The position numbers were made by a program, and so were the translations under genes. The notes below the pieces were generated by a model, which searched no databases, was not told the origin of the DNA, and saw only the letters and a program-made list of their open reading frames with translations. 20,783 bases of DNA from NORP309 sp045107085. Its GTDB lineage: Bacteria > Pseudomonadota > Gammaproteobacteria > Xanthomonadales > Marinicellaceae. The DNA is taken from positions 1 through 20,783 of the forward strand of contig JBGCFT010000213.1 of assembly GCA_045107085.1 (NCBI GenBank), read 5' to 3'. This document shows, piece after piece, positions 7,042 through 15,400 of the stretch (position 1 is the first letter of the stretch; each line of letters starts with the position of its first letter).

Positions 7042-8778
7042 ATGAAAAATATCAAAAAAAGATTAAAGGTTTTCGTTCTCACATTAACAGCTTTTGTCAT
7101 TACTCCATCTGTAAATGCGGTGGTCACTGTTGGAAATATTAATGATGGTTGTGACTATGATAATTTACTCGATGCTTATTTGGACAATGATCCTGTTGTT
7201 CATGTGACAACTCAATTAAATCACTTTGATTCATTTGTTATTGCTAAAACTAAATATTTTATCGGAGGTTTTGAAACCTGTGAAAATGCAAAAAATAATG
7301 AGCCTGGAAATAACAAATCTGTTTGGCGTAAATCAGGCAATGAAACAGTAGTTAAAATTAATGCTAATCAAGTTACAAAATCTATCATTTCATTTTCAAA
7401 TTTTGAGATTTATGGTGGAGAAGACGTGACCTTTGCTGGAACTGGAGGTATCAGTATCCAAGGAAACTCATCAGTTAGTATTAACAATTCTAGTATTTAT
7501 AATAATTCAGGAGATTTAGGTGGAGGCATTCAGGTTTTTGGTTCTGATGTAGAATTAGAAATAAATCAATCAGAAATTAGAAATAATATAGCGATGAGTG
7601 CTGGAGGTGGTATTTATTGTGAATCTGGTGCAACAGTCATTATTCAAAATGAATCAGCCATAAAAAACAATATTTCACATGATAATGGTGGTGGTGTATA
7701 TGCCATATCAAACTGTGATATTACCTTAGCATCTGGAGACTCATTATCTCCATTAATGACTTCCCAAGGTATTTTAGGCAATATCGCAACCAACTACGGA
7801 GGAGGGATATATGCCGCATCTGAATCTAGAATTACATTAGATGGTGGCCTAGATCATCCTGCGTCTGTCACAAATAATCGCGTCTCTGTCTCTAGAATAC
7901 CGTTTACTGGAGGTGGAATTTATGCCAGTGATTTTGGTACATTTGTCAGTGCTACAAATGCCAGAATAGACTCTAATTTTACACCAAGATTTGGAGCAGG
8001 TTTAGCGATTGATAATCAAGCCGTTTTTATCATGAATCGCAGTGACTTGTCTTGTTGGGATAATCATAGGTGTTCAAGCCTTTCTGACAACTATACAGAT
8101 GGAAACGACAGTGGCGCTGCCGCTGGCGGGTTTAATAATGCTGCTTTTGTTCAAATTTCTCGTACACTAATTTCTGGAAATAAAGCCAATAGTTCAGCTG
8201 TATTTTCAATGGGAAGCGCTACTGATGTTACCCTAGAAGGAAATGTTATCGTTAAGAATACCTCCAATTCTCAGCCTTTTAGTGCTGAGTTATTCTCGTT
8301 ATTTGGCTCAACTGGTAACGGGGCAAATCTAAGCTTTTTATACAATACTGTCTCTAATAATATTACCGACAATATATTTAAATTATTTGGTCAAGACAGT
8401 GAGCAATCTATGAATGTGTTGCATTCAATTATTGATGATAATGGTGAAATTCTTGCAACAACAGGTAACTTAGCTCATAACATCTTGTGGGGATGTTTGA
8501 TTGTTCATGAAAATCAATCTTTAATGGGTTCTATTTTTCAAACATTTGTGCTTAATCCTTTATTAAATGACATTCAAAATGATGACTACCGCTTGTCTTC
8601 AAATTCTCCTGCTATTGATTTTTGTGATAATTCAATCACCCAAGCATCTTACAATGATTTTAACAATCAACCTCGTGGCATTGATGATGAAGATTCTCAA
8701 AATTTCATTGGAATTTATGATTTAGGCGCTTATGAATACCAAAACATCGATTTAATATTTAGATCTAGATTTGAGTGA
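7042..8778 (+). CDS. Secreted right-handed beta-helix protein with choice-of-anchor-Q-like C-terminus
   Basis: A 578-residue exported protein of unknown function. It has a Sec signal peptide (basic KNIKKRLK, hydrophobic core, cleavage likely after A26 in SVNA). From about residue 160 to 320 there are repeated GGGI/GGGV turns (GGGIQVFG, GGGIYCES, GGGVYAIS, GGGIYAAS, GGGIYASD), typical of right-handed parallel beta-helix proteins of the polymorphic outer membrane or pectate-lyase-like type. Near residues 520-570 the pattern DYRLSSNSPAID, then NNQPRGID and DLGAYEY is that of the choice-of-anchor Q domain. The last residues are DLIFRSRFE, resembling IFxxGFE-type tails. Four cysteines in the first 225 residues fit an extracytoplasmic protein. 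The ATG at 7042 has no good ribosome site. Surface or secreted adhesion is a guess from the fold only. Confidence 0.8.
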   Translation: MKNIKKRLKVFVLTLTAFVITPSVNAVVTVGNINDGCDYDNLLDAYLDNDPVVHVTTQLNHFDSFVIAKTKYFIGGFETCENAKNNEPGNNKSVWRKSGNETVVKINANQVTKSIISFSNFEIYGGEDVTFAGTGGISIQGNSSVSINNSSIYNNSGDLGGGIQVFGSDVELEINQSEIRNNIAMSAGGGIYCESGATVIIQNESAIKNNISHDNGGGVYAISNCDITLASGDSLSPLMTSQGILGNIATNYGGGIYAASESRITLDGGLDHPASVTNNRVSVSRIPFTGGGIYASDFGTFVSATNARIDSNFTPRFGAGLAIDNQAVFIMNRSDLSCWDNHRCSSLSDNYTDGNDSGAAAGGFNNAAFVQISRTLISGNKANSSAVFSMGSATDVTLEGNVIVKNTSNSQPFSAELFSLFGSTGNGANLSFLYNTVSNNITDNIFKLFGQDSEQSMNVLHSIIDDNGEILATTGNLAHNILWGCLIVHENQSLMGSIFQTFVLNPLLNDIQNDDYRLSSNSPAIDFCDNSITQASYNDFNNQPRGIDDEDSQNFIGIYDLGAYEYQNIDLIFRSRFE

Positions 8779-8862
8779 AAAGTAATCATCTGCAATGGGT
8801 AATTTCCTAATTATTTAGTTCGATCATCTAATTTATAGAATATATCAATACAATCATACTAA

Positions 8863-8890
8863 TTTACAAATAATTGGTATGGTATATAAT
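8863..8890 (+). promoter_or_regulatory. Sigma-70 type promoter of katG
   Basis: A -35 element TTTACA (8863-8868, one mismatch to consensus), a 16-base spacer and a perfect -10 TATAAT (8885-8890). Transcription would begin near 8897, giving a leader of about 30 bases. A strong Shine-Dalgarno AAGGAG (8916-8921) lies seven bases before the katG ATG. I see no complete OxyR site upstream. Confidence 0.7.
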
Positions 8891-8928
8891 AGCTTCTTAA
8901 ATCATATTATATTAAAAGGAGTAAGCAA

Positions 8929-11100
8929 ATGAGTAATGACAATTCTAAAAGTACTGGTAAATGCCCAGTTATGCATGGTGCTAATACCAATGATAGTTTA
9001 CCAAAAAGTTGGTGGCCGGGCACTTTAAATCTAGATATTTTAAATCAACATGACACTAAAACAGACCCGTTGGGAAATACATTTAACTATCGAAAAGAAG
9101 TTCAGGACTTAGATGTTGACTCGTTGAAAAAAGATTTGCATGCATTAATGACAGATAGTCAAGATTGGTGGCCTGCAGATTGGGGCCATTATGGAGGACT
9201 CATGATTAGATTAACATGGCACGCTGCCGGAACCTATCGAGTTTCAGATGGCAGAGGTGGAGCTGCGACAGGTAATCAAAGGTTTGCTCCTTTAAACTCA
9301 TGGCCTGACAATGCCAATCTAGACAAAGCCAGAAGATTATTATGGCCTATTAAAAAGAAATACGGCAATAAATTAAGTTGGGCCGATTTGTTGGCTTATG
9401 CAGGCACGATAGCTTATGAATCAATGGGTCTAAATACTTATGGTTTTGCTTTTGGCAGAGAAGACATTTGGCATCCAGAAAAAGACATTTACTGGGGGCC
9501 TGAAACTGAATGGTTGGCAACCAGTGACGGAGATAAAAGCCGCTATGAGGGAGACCGTGATTTAGACAATCCTTTGGCAGCTGTCATGATGGGGTTAATT
9601 TACGTTAATCCTGAAGGGGTAGATGGAAATCCCGATCCATTAAAAACAGCACATGATGTACGTGAAACTTTTGCACGAATGGCCATGAATGATGAAGAAA
9701 CAGTTGCTTTAACTGCAGGAGGACATACTGTAGGGAAGTGTCATGGTAATGGCGATGCCAATGATTTAGGACCTGAGCCAGAAGGCGCAAGTATAGAAGA
9801 GCAAGGTTTGGGTTGGAATAACCAAAAGAAACCAGGTATTGGCAATGAGACAGTTACCAGTGGATTAGAAGGTGCATGGACTACACATCCGACTAAATGG
9901 GATAATGGTTATTTTGACATGTTGATGAATAACGAATGGAAGTTAAGCAAAAGCCCAGCTGGAGCATGGCAGTGGCAACCTGAGGACATTAATGAAGAAG
10001 ATTTGCCAGCTGATGTAGAAGACCCAAATAAACGTTCTAATATCGTAATGACAGATGCAGATATGGCCATGAAGGTTGACCCAGAATATCGCAAAATATC
10101 TGAAAAATTCCACAATGATCCTGAATATTTTTCTGAAGTATTTGCAAAGGCATGGTTTAAATTAACGCACAGAGATATGGGGCCTAATGTACGCTATATA
10201 GGACCAGATGCACCAACTGAAGATTTAATATGGCAAGATCCAGTGCCTGTTGGTCACAATGATTATGATGTAGATAAATTGAAAAATAAAATTGCTGAAA
10301 GCGATTTGACTGTTAATGAATTGGTGACTACAGCTTGGGACAGTGCTAGAACCTTCAGAAACTCAGATTTCAGAGGTGGTGCTAATGGAGCGAGAATTCG
10401 TTTATCTCCTCAAAAAGACTGGCAAGCCAATGAGCCACATAAATTACATAAAGTTTTAGATGTTCTTGAAGGTTTTGCCAATGAATCGGGAGCTAGTATT
10501 GCAGATACAATCGTATTGGCTGGTAATGTAGGAATCGAAAAAGCAGTAAATGCTGGAGGCTTTAATGTCAGTGTTCCCTTTACACCCGGAAGAGGCGATG
10601 CCACTGACGAGATGACAGATGCTGATGCTTTTGAATACCTTGAGCCTGTCCATGATGGATTTAGAAATTATCTAAAAAAAGACTTTTCTGTTAAACCAGA
10701 AGAATTATTAGTTGATCATGCTCAATTATTGGGACTAACAGCTCCTGAAATGACAGTTTTACTCGGTGGTATGCGTGTCATCGGAGCAAATTATGATTCA
10801 TCAAGTCAAGGCGTATTAACTGATAAAATTGGTAGTTTAAGTAATGACTTTTTTGTTAATCTAACCGACATGAAATACACTTGGAAGCCAACTGGTAAAA
10901 ACTCTTATGAAATTTGTGATAGAAATACTGGAGATGCTAAATGGACCGCCAGTCGAGTTGATTTAGTCTTTGGTTCTAATTCTATATTACGCAGTTATGC
11001 TGAATTTTATGCACAAGATGATAATAAACAGCGATTCATCAAAGACTTCATCAAAGCTTGGGTAAAAGTCATGAATGCCGATCGATTTGATGTGAAATAG
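8929..11100 (+). CDS. katG: Catalase-peroxidase (HPI)
   Basis: A 723-residue bifunctional haem enzyme that removes hydrogen peroxide as a catalase and as a peroxidase. Both halves of the duplicated class I peroxidase fold are present. The N-terminal haem domain has the distal residues R94, W97 and H98 (IRLTWHAAGTYR), the proximal histidine H266 (AGGHTVGK), and the residues of the Met-Tyr-Trp crosslink needed for catalase activity: W97, Y225 (GLIYVNPEG) and M251. The C-terminal half starts around residue 410 and keeps the FKLTHRDMGP and FRGGANGARIRL blocks. Length agrees with E. coli KatG (726). There is no signal peptide, so it is cytoplasmic. It is a single-gene unit with its own promoter and terminator, well suited to peroxide-induced expression, although the regulator is not evident. 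Confidence 0.98.
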   Translation: MSNDNSKSTGKCPVMHGANTNDSLPKSWWPGTLNLDILNQHDTKTDPLGNTFNYRKEVQDLDVDSLKKDLHALMTDSQDWWPADWGHYGGLMIRLTWHAAGTYRVSDGRGGAATGNQRFAPLNSWPDNANLDKARRLLWPIKKKYGNKLSWADLLAYAGTIAYESMGLNTYGFAFGREDIWHPEKDIYWGPETEWLATSDGDKSRYEGDRDLDNPLAAVMMGLIYVNPEGVDGNPDPLKTAHDVRETFARMAMNDEETVALTAGGHTVGKCHGNGDANDLGPEPEGASIEEQGLGWNNQKKPGIGNETVTSGLEGAWTTHPTKWDNGYFDMLMNNEWKLSKSPAGAWQWQPEDINEEDLPADVEDPNKRSNIVMTDADMAMKVDPEYRKISEKFHNDPEYFSEVFAKAWFKLTHRDMGPNVRYIGPDAPTEDLIWQDPVPVGHNDYDVDKLKNKIAESDLTVNELVTTAWDSARTFRNSDFRGGANGARIRLSPQKDWQANEPHKLHKVLDVLEGFANESGASIADTIVLAGNVGIEKAVNAGGFNVSVPFTPGRGDATDEMTDADAFEYLEPVHDGFRNYLKKDFSVKPEELLVDHAQLLGLTAPEMTVLLGGMRVIGANYDSSSQGVLTDKIGSLSNDFFVNLTDMKYTWKPTGKNSYEICDRNTGDAKWTASRVDLVFGSNSILRSYAEFYAQDDNKQRFIKDFIKAWVKVMNADRFDVK

Positions 11101-11120
11101 CTTTACACAAATGACACCTT

Positions 11121-11154
11121 AAAACCCATATCAATCATTGATATGGGTTTTTTT
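11121..11154 (+). terminator. Rho-independent terminator after katG
   Basis: A perfect 14-bp stem (11121-11134 with 11138-11151) with a three-base loop, including ACCCATATCAA and its complement, followed by an uninterrupted T-run to 11154. It starts 20 bases after the katG stop. Confidence 0.94.
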
Positions 11155-11205
11155 ATACACAATATTTCATTGTTATTAGTGTAGATTGTGTTATTAGTTT
11201 TATGC

Positions 11206-11272
11206 GTATCATCCTTGATACTTACCCTCATCCATGAGGGCTTACGTGAAAAAACATTCCAGATGTTTTTTT
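11206..11272 (+). repeat. Block of three back-to-back hairpins with TCC loops (REP-like)
   Basis: Three separate perfect hairpins follow one another. The first pairs GTATCA (11206-11211) with TGATAC (11216-11221) around loop TCCT. The second pairs CCCTCA (11225-11230) with TGAGGG (11235-11240) around loop TCCA. The third pairs a 9-base arm (11249-11257, ending ACAT) with ATGTTTTTT (11263-11271) around loop TCCAG and ends in a T-run. Every loop begins with TCC. The block lies exactly where the second copy of the surrounding repeat has nothing, so it looks like a movable or expandable unit. It could be an interspersed palindromic repeat or part of a small RNA ending at the third hairpin. Confidence 0.7.
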
Positions 11273-11336
11273 CAAGGTCAATTCAAATAAAATATAAGTT
11301 TATGCATTCTAAGCGAATGATTTTTCAGGATTGAGA
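11271..11336 (+). repeat. 66-base direct repeat, copy 1
   Basis: This copy matches the second one (11457-11522) at 62 of 66 positions, with the first 38 bases identical. A shorter left motif, TAGATTG then GTTA and TAGT, precedes both copies (11177-11198 here; 11434-11455 there). Between left motif and repeat, copy 1 has about 71 extra bases, which hold the three hairpins. No reading frame is conserved between the copies. Confidence 0.85.
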
Positions 11337-11456
11337 ATCTGGTTTAATAAATTAATTGTAAAAAACTTGTTTTGTGATATTCAGATTGAAGTATTTTGAT
11401 GAAACTCAAATACTATTTCTATCGTGATTTTTTTAGTTTAGATTGCGTTAGTAGTC

Positions 11457-11522
11457 TTCAAGGTCAATTCAAATAAAATATAAGTTTATGCATTATAAGT
11501 GAATAATTTTTTAGGATTGAGA
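11457..11522 (+). repeat. 66-base direct repeat, copy 2
   Basis: The second copy of the repeat, 186 bases after the first, with four substitutions in its right half. Here the left motif (11434-11455) abuts the repeat with no hairpin block between. It ends 35 bases from the 3' end of the tRNA-Met gene. A further hairpin with one bulge lies upstream of it (11391-11399 with 11406-11413). Confidence 0.85.
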
Positions 11523-11557
11523 TTGAAGGCTAATGACGTGATATCAACTAAAAAAAA

Positions 11558-11634
11558 TGGTGGCTATGGGTGGACTTGAACCACCGACCCCAGCATTATG
11601 AATGCTGTGCTCTAACCGGCTGAGCTACATAGCC
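11558..11634 (-). tRNA. tRNA-Met (CAT anticodon, elongator)
   Basis: A 77-base gene, read on the - strand, folds into a full cloverleaf: acceptor GGCTATG/CATAGCC, D-stem GCTC/GAGC, anticodon stem CAGCA/TGCTG around TTCATAA, five-base variable loop, T-stem GGTGG/CCACC around TTCAAGT, discriminator A and an encoded CCA (11558-11560). The anticodon CAT is at 11598-11600 on the + strand. A paired G1-C72 rules out the initiator tRNA. The U4-A69 and A5-U68 acceptor pairs follow elongator tRNA-Met of E. coli rather than the tRNA-Ile whose CAT is converted by TilS, although the two types can be hard to separate by eye. Confidence 0.96.
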
Positions 11635-11670
11635 ATGATATTTCATGGGATCAAGTTGTGATTTAACTTG

Positions 11671-11708
11671 AGGGCGAAGATTTTCTTACTATTGCGTGCT
11701 TTTGTCAA
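11671..11708 (-). promoter_or_regulatory. tRNA-Met promoter with GC-rich discriminator
   Basis: On the - strand there is a perfect -35 TTGACA (11703-11708), a 17-base spacer and a -10 GAAAAT (11680-11685, four of six). It is followed by a G/C-rich discriminator CTTCGCCCT (11671-11679), the kind of sequence that makes stable-RNA promoters sensitive to ppGpp. The predicted leader of about 40 bases has an inverted repeat TCAAGTT/AACTTGA (11651-11657 with 11665-11671) and a second CATGA/TCATG one (11634-11638 with 11643-11647) touching the tRNA 5' end. Confidence 0.75.
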
Positions 11709-11951
11709 GTACAATTTTTGAAATTATTAGTTTTATTTTGTTTCTTTAATCACTCTTAATAATTCAATAAAAAAATATAATATTTATTCTTTTTATAGGA
11801 GGAGAATCATCCATTAGTTGTTGAAATACACAATAAAAATAATTTTGAATAGGTTTAATTTTAAAATAATTTATTTATTAAGTTTATTAATTGAATGGAG
11901 TTTTTGCTAAACTGGATTTTTTAGTTTTAATTTTTATTTAATTATTGAATC
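11709..11951. other. Very A/T-rich intergenic region, no gene seen
   Basis: Between the tRNA promoter and the acetyltransferase gene I find only A/T-rich DNA with no convincing gene. The one notable item is an isolated perfect Shine-Dalgarno sequence AGGAGGAG at 11797-11804. It has no ATG or GTG at a usable distance; the nearest alternative start (TTG near 11818) opens a frame of only about 30 codons. It may be the remains of a lost gene. Confidence 0.5.
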
Positions 11952-12386
11952 ATGCTTATTAGCTTAAAACAATACAAAAAAGATTATAAAATTTATATTT
12001 GGAAAATCTATATTAAAGCCATGAAACACCACATAGATAATATTTGGGGCTGGAACTTAGAATGGCAAAAAAAGGATTTTAAAAAAGCGTTGGTTAGGTT
12101 TAAAACAGAAATCATAATATTGAATAATTCTAAAGTAGATTATGTACAATATTTAGAATTAAATAAAAGCATATATATCAATATGATAATTATAGAACCT
12201 GATTATCAATCACGAGGAATAGGTCCAAGAATAATTGGTAAAATATCTTCAATAAATCCTCACCTACCAATTGAGTTGCGTTGTTTTATAGTTAATGCTG
12301 AAGCGTTGAATTTTTATTTAAAAAATGGTTTTAAAATAAAAAACAAAGAAAATGAATTCTATATATTAAGAAAAGCCACTAATTGA
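11952..12386 (+). CDS. GNAT family N-acetyltransferase
   Basis: A 144-residue protein of the GNAT fold, which transfers an acyl group from acyl-CoA to an amine; the substrate cannot be told. The acetyl-CoA binding motif A is QSRGIGPR at 86-93 (Q/RxxGxG/A type), preceded by the beta-4 strand INMIIIEPDY. The late motif NAEALNFYLKNGF at about 115-127 is the usual NxxAxxFYxxxGF signature. The region AMKHHIDNIWGWNLEWQ near residue 23 is typical of one GNAT subgroup. The first strand is short, so the true start might be non-standard; the ATG at 11952 lacks a visible ribosome site. The gene is noticeably A/T- and lysine-rich compared with its neighbours, which hints at acquisition, but that is inference. 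Confidence 0.85.
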   Translation: MLISLKQYKKDYKIYIWKIYIKAMKHHIDNIWGWNLEWQKKDFKKALVRFKTEIIILNNSKVDYVQYLELNKSIYINMIIIEPDYQSRGIGPRIIGKISSINPHLPIELRCFIVNAEALNFYLKNGFKIKNKENEFYILRKATN

Positions 12387-12402
12387 AAGCATTTTTGAGG
12401 TT

Positions 12403-12440
12403 ATTAACGACTATAGATTGTGATTTCTATAGTCGTTAAT
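12403..12440. terminator. Hairpin between convergent genes (bidirectional terminator candidate)
   Basis: A perfect 15-bp stem (12403-12417 with 12426-12440) around an eight-base loop lies between the acetyltransferase stop (12386) and the amidohydrolase stop (12450). It can fold from either strand. There is no T-run on either side, so it would be a terminator without U-tract, or a 3' stabilising structure for both mRNAs. Confidence 0.7.
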
Positions 12441-12449
12441 AATTACAGT

Positions 12450-15400
12450 TCACTCAAAATAAAACTTATCTCTATTAATTTGATCTGGAAAGACTTGATT
12501 CATTGTTTCTGCATCATACAAGCGACCATTTTGCATGACTTGGTATACTTTGTCTGAATTTTGAATGTTCTCTAATGGGTTTTCATTCAAAATGATTAAA
12601 TCAGCTAATTTGCCTTTTTCTAATGAACCTAAGTCATCATTCATGCCAATATATTCGGCTGTATCAATGGTAGCTGATCTTATGGCATTCAACGGAGACA
12701 TGCCACCTTGAACAAACATCCACATTTCCCAATGAGAACCCAAGCCTTCACGTTGACCATGAGCACCAACCAGTACTTTAACTCCAGCTTTTTGTAATTT
12801 GGTAGCAACTTCTGCATTGCGGATATGGTTATAATCTTCTATCGGCGCTTTGGTTCTTCGAACTGAAACGGGTTGAAGTATTTTTGCAGGCACATATTTG
12901 GTTAACAAAGGATGCTTCCAGACATCAGTGGTGTCATACCAATAATTTTCGCCCCAAATACCTCCATAACCAACGGTTAGAGTAGGGGTATAGGCTGTTT
13001 CAGATTGTGACCACAGTTGCAATACATCATCATATATTGCTGCTACGGGAATAGAATGTTCGATGCCAGTGTGGCCATCAATGATCATACTCATGTTATG
13101 CATAAACAAAGATCCACCCTCAGGAACTACCATTAAATTGGTCTGTCTTGCTGCTTCAATCACTTGTTGCCTTTGATCTCTTCGGGGTTGGTTGTAACTT
13201 TTAACCGAGAACGCACCCACCGTTTTCATTCTTTCAAGGTGACCAATGGCATCATCAACATTACTAACAGGCGCTGTGATGAATTGTGTTGCACCATAGA
13301 GAATAGTTCCTGTAGAAAAAGTTCGTGGTGCAGTAATGACACCGGCTTTTTGCATTTCACTGACAGCAAATACCGCTTCTGTGTCTGCTGAAGGGTTGTG
13401 TTCAGTTGTGACCCCAAAGGCTAAATTAGCCAATGCATGCCAACTGGTTTGTGGAACAATTTGATTGTTTGCATAAGGACCATGCCAATGCACATCAACA
13501 ATACCAGGCATTATGGTTTTACCAGAGACATCAATCACTTTTGTACCAGAGGGAATCTTTACATTTTTACCTATCTCTAGAATTCGATTGTTTTCAACTA
13601 AAATGGTGCCATTTTCTATCACTTCATCACCATTCATGGTGATAATTCGTGCGCCTTGGATGGCAATTGATGATTCAGGGATATCAGATTGAACTGTGAG
13701 TTGTATTTCAGTTTTCACAGCTTTGTTTTCTTTGTCTCCACCTAAGTGTTCAAATTTTTCAGATAATTTTTGTTGGTAAACAATCGGTCCTAATGCCCAA
13801 GATAATTCACTTGAATCATTTAACCAAGTCATGTAATTACCAGCATTTTTAGAAAATTGTTGCAGTGGTAAGTTGTTGGCTTTTGAACCAGTAGAGATAA
13901 ATTTACCACTTTGTATGAATGGTGTGACATAGACTTGAAAGTTCTGGATAAATGCCAACCATTTATTATTGGGTGAAACACTGTAGTTTGAAATCCATGC
14001 TCCTGAATAATGGCTTTGTTGTTCGTTTCCTGATAAATCACGGCTAACAAGTTGAGTTGTTACCACTTCTCCACTTTGATCTGAAGTGGTGAAAAATACG
14101 CGTTTGTTATCTTGTGCGAAAAATGGTTCAGAACCACTTTTTGTGATTTCAGTTTTGCTACCTGACTTTCTATCTATGGCAAATATACCCGTTTCCTGTG
14201 AATACAAAGAAGAGGTAATGTACCCACCTCTAATAGCTTCATAGACTACAGTTTTGTTATCAGTTGATAATGAAGCATTGATATAATGCCCTGGTTTTTT
14301 TGTAATGGTTTCTGATTTGCCTTTGAGGTTGGAAATTTTTACAGTGCCTAATTCATTATCATTCCAAGTGGTGTAGACAATAGATTTACCATCAGGAGCA
14401 AACTTAGGATATTGCTCAAATTCACTTTTTTGTCGGGTTAATCTTTTTGGTTTTCCATTAGGTAGTTGAACTGTATAAATATATCCAAGTGATTGAAATA
14501 CAGCCATTTTTCCATCTGCTGACTTGTGTAACCAGCGCAACATTTTAGCATCAAATTCTTTTGGCATGGGATCAATTTTTACTGTAACAGCTTTGCTAAT
14601 TTTACGGGAGTCATTGACTTGAAAAGGTATGTTTGCCACTTCCTTGGTTGAAACATTTATTTTATGAAACTTACCTTTGGCATAAAATATAATTTCTTTG
14701 CCATCTGGAGTCCAAGCAAATGAAGGATAAACGCCATGGATAGCCCAAGTTTCTTGCATGTCACGTTCAAGCAGTGAATAAATAGGCGTTAATTGACCAC
14801 TCTCTCTGTTTTGTATAAAAAGTGTTGAATCGTTTCTGACTCTTCGAACAAACGCCAAAGACTTACCATCTGGAGAAGGAGTGGGTCTCACAGCTCCACC
14901 AGGTCCACTAACCCATACATCAATTTCACCTGTTTCTAGGTCTATGGCTTCAATGTTATAAATTTGATTGTTAGAATCTTTTGAATATTCAAAATACCTG
15001 CCAGGTGTTGCATCACGGGAGTAAAGAACATATTTACCGTCTGGTGTAAAAATAGGCTCACCTAGATCTTTTTGTTCATTTGGACGCTTATTTAATTGAA
15101 CACCGCCACCACCAGATTTGTGGTACATCCAAATTTCACCAGAACCAATAGATCGCATGCCAGTAAAATGTTTACGTGCAATAATGTATTCTCCGTCATT
15201 TGACCAAGCGGCGCCATTGAGTAATCTAAAACTTTCTTTTGTGACTTGTTTGTGATCAGTTCCATCAGGTGCCATTGTCCATATATTATCACCGCCACCT
15301 TGGTCAGTTGTAAAAGCAATGCTGTTGCTATCTGGAGAAAAACGCGGCTGCATATCCCAAGCGATTGAGTTCGTTATGTTAGTTGCCGTACCTCCTGTCA

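Noticed and set aside
8835..8860. Possible OxyR site upstream of katG (ATAG, seven bases, CAAT, seven bases, TACT)
   Set aside because: Only the first tetramer fits the ATAG/CTAT pattern and the second is partial; in such A/T-rich DNA this is within chance.
9605..10653. Open frames on the - strand inside katG
   Set aside because: They have no recognisable protein features and shadow a strongly conserved gene; the composition follows katG codon use.
11271..11634. Direct repeats next to tRNA-Met considered as attL/attR of an integrated element
   Set aside because: The repeat does not match the tRNA 3' end, both copies lie on the same side only 186 bases apart, and there is no integrase.
13164..14050. 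Open frames within the amidohydrolase gene on either strand
   Set aside because: Short, without ribosome sites or domains, and fully overlapped by the large well-supported gene.
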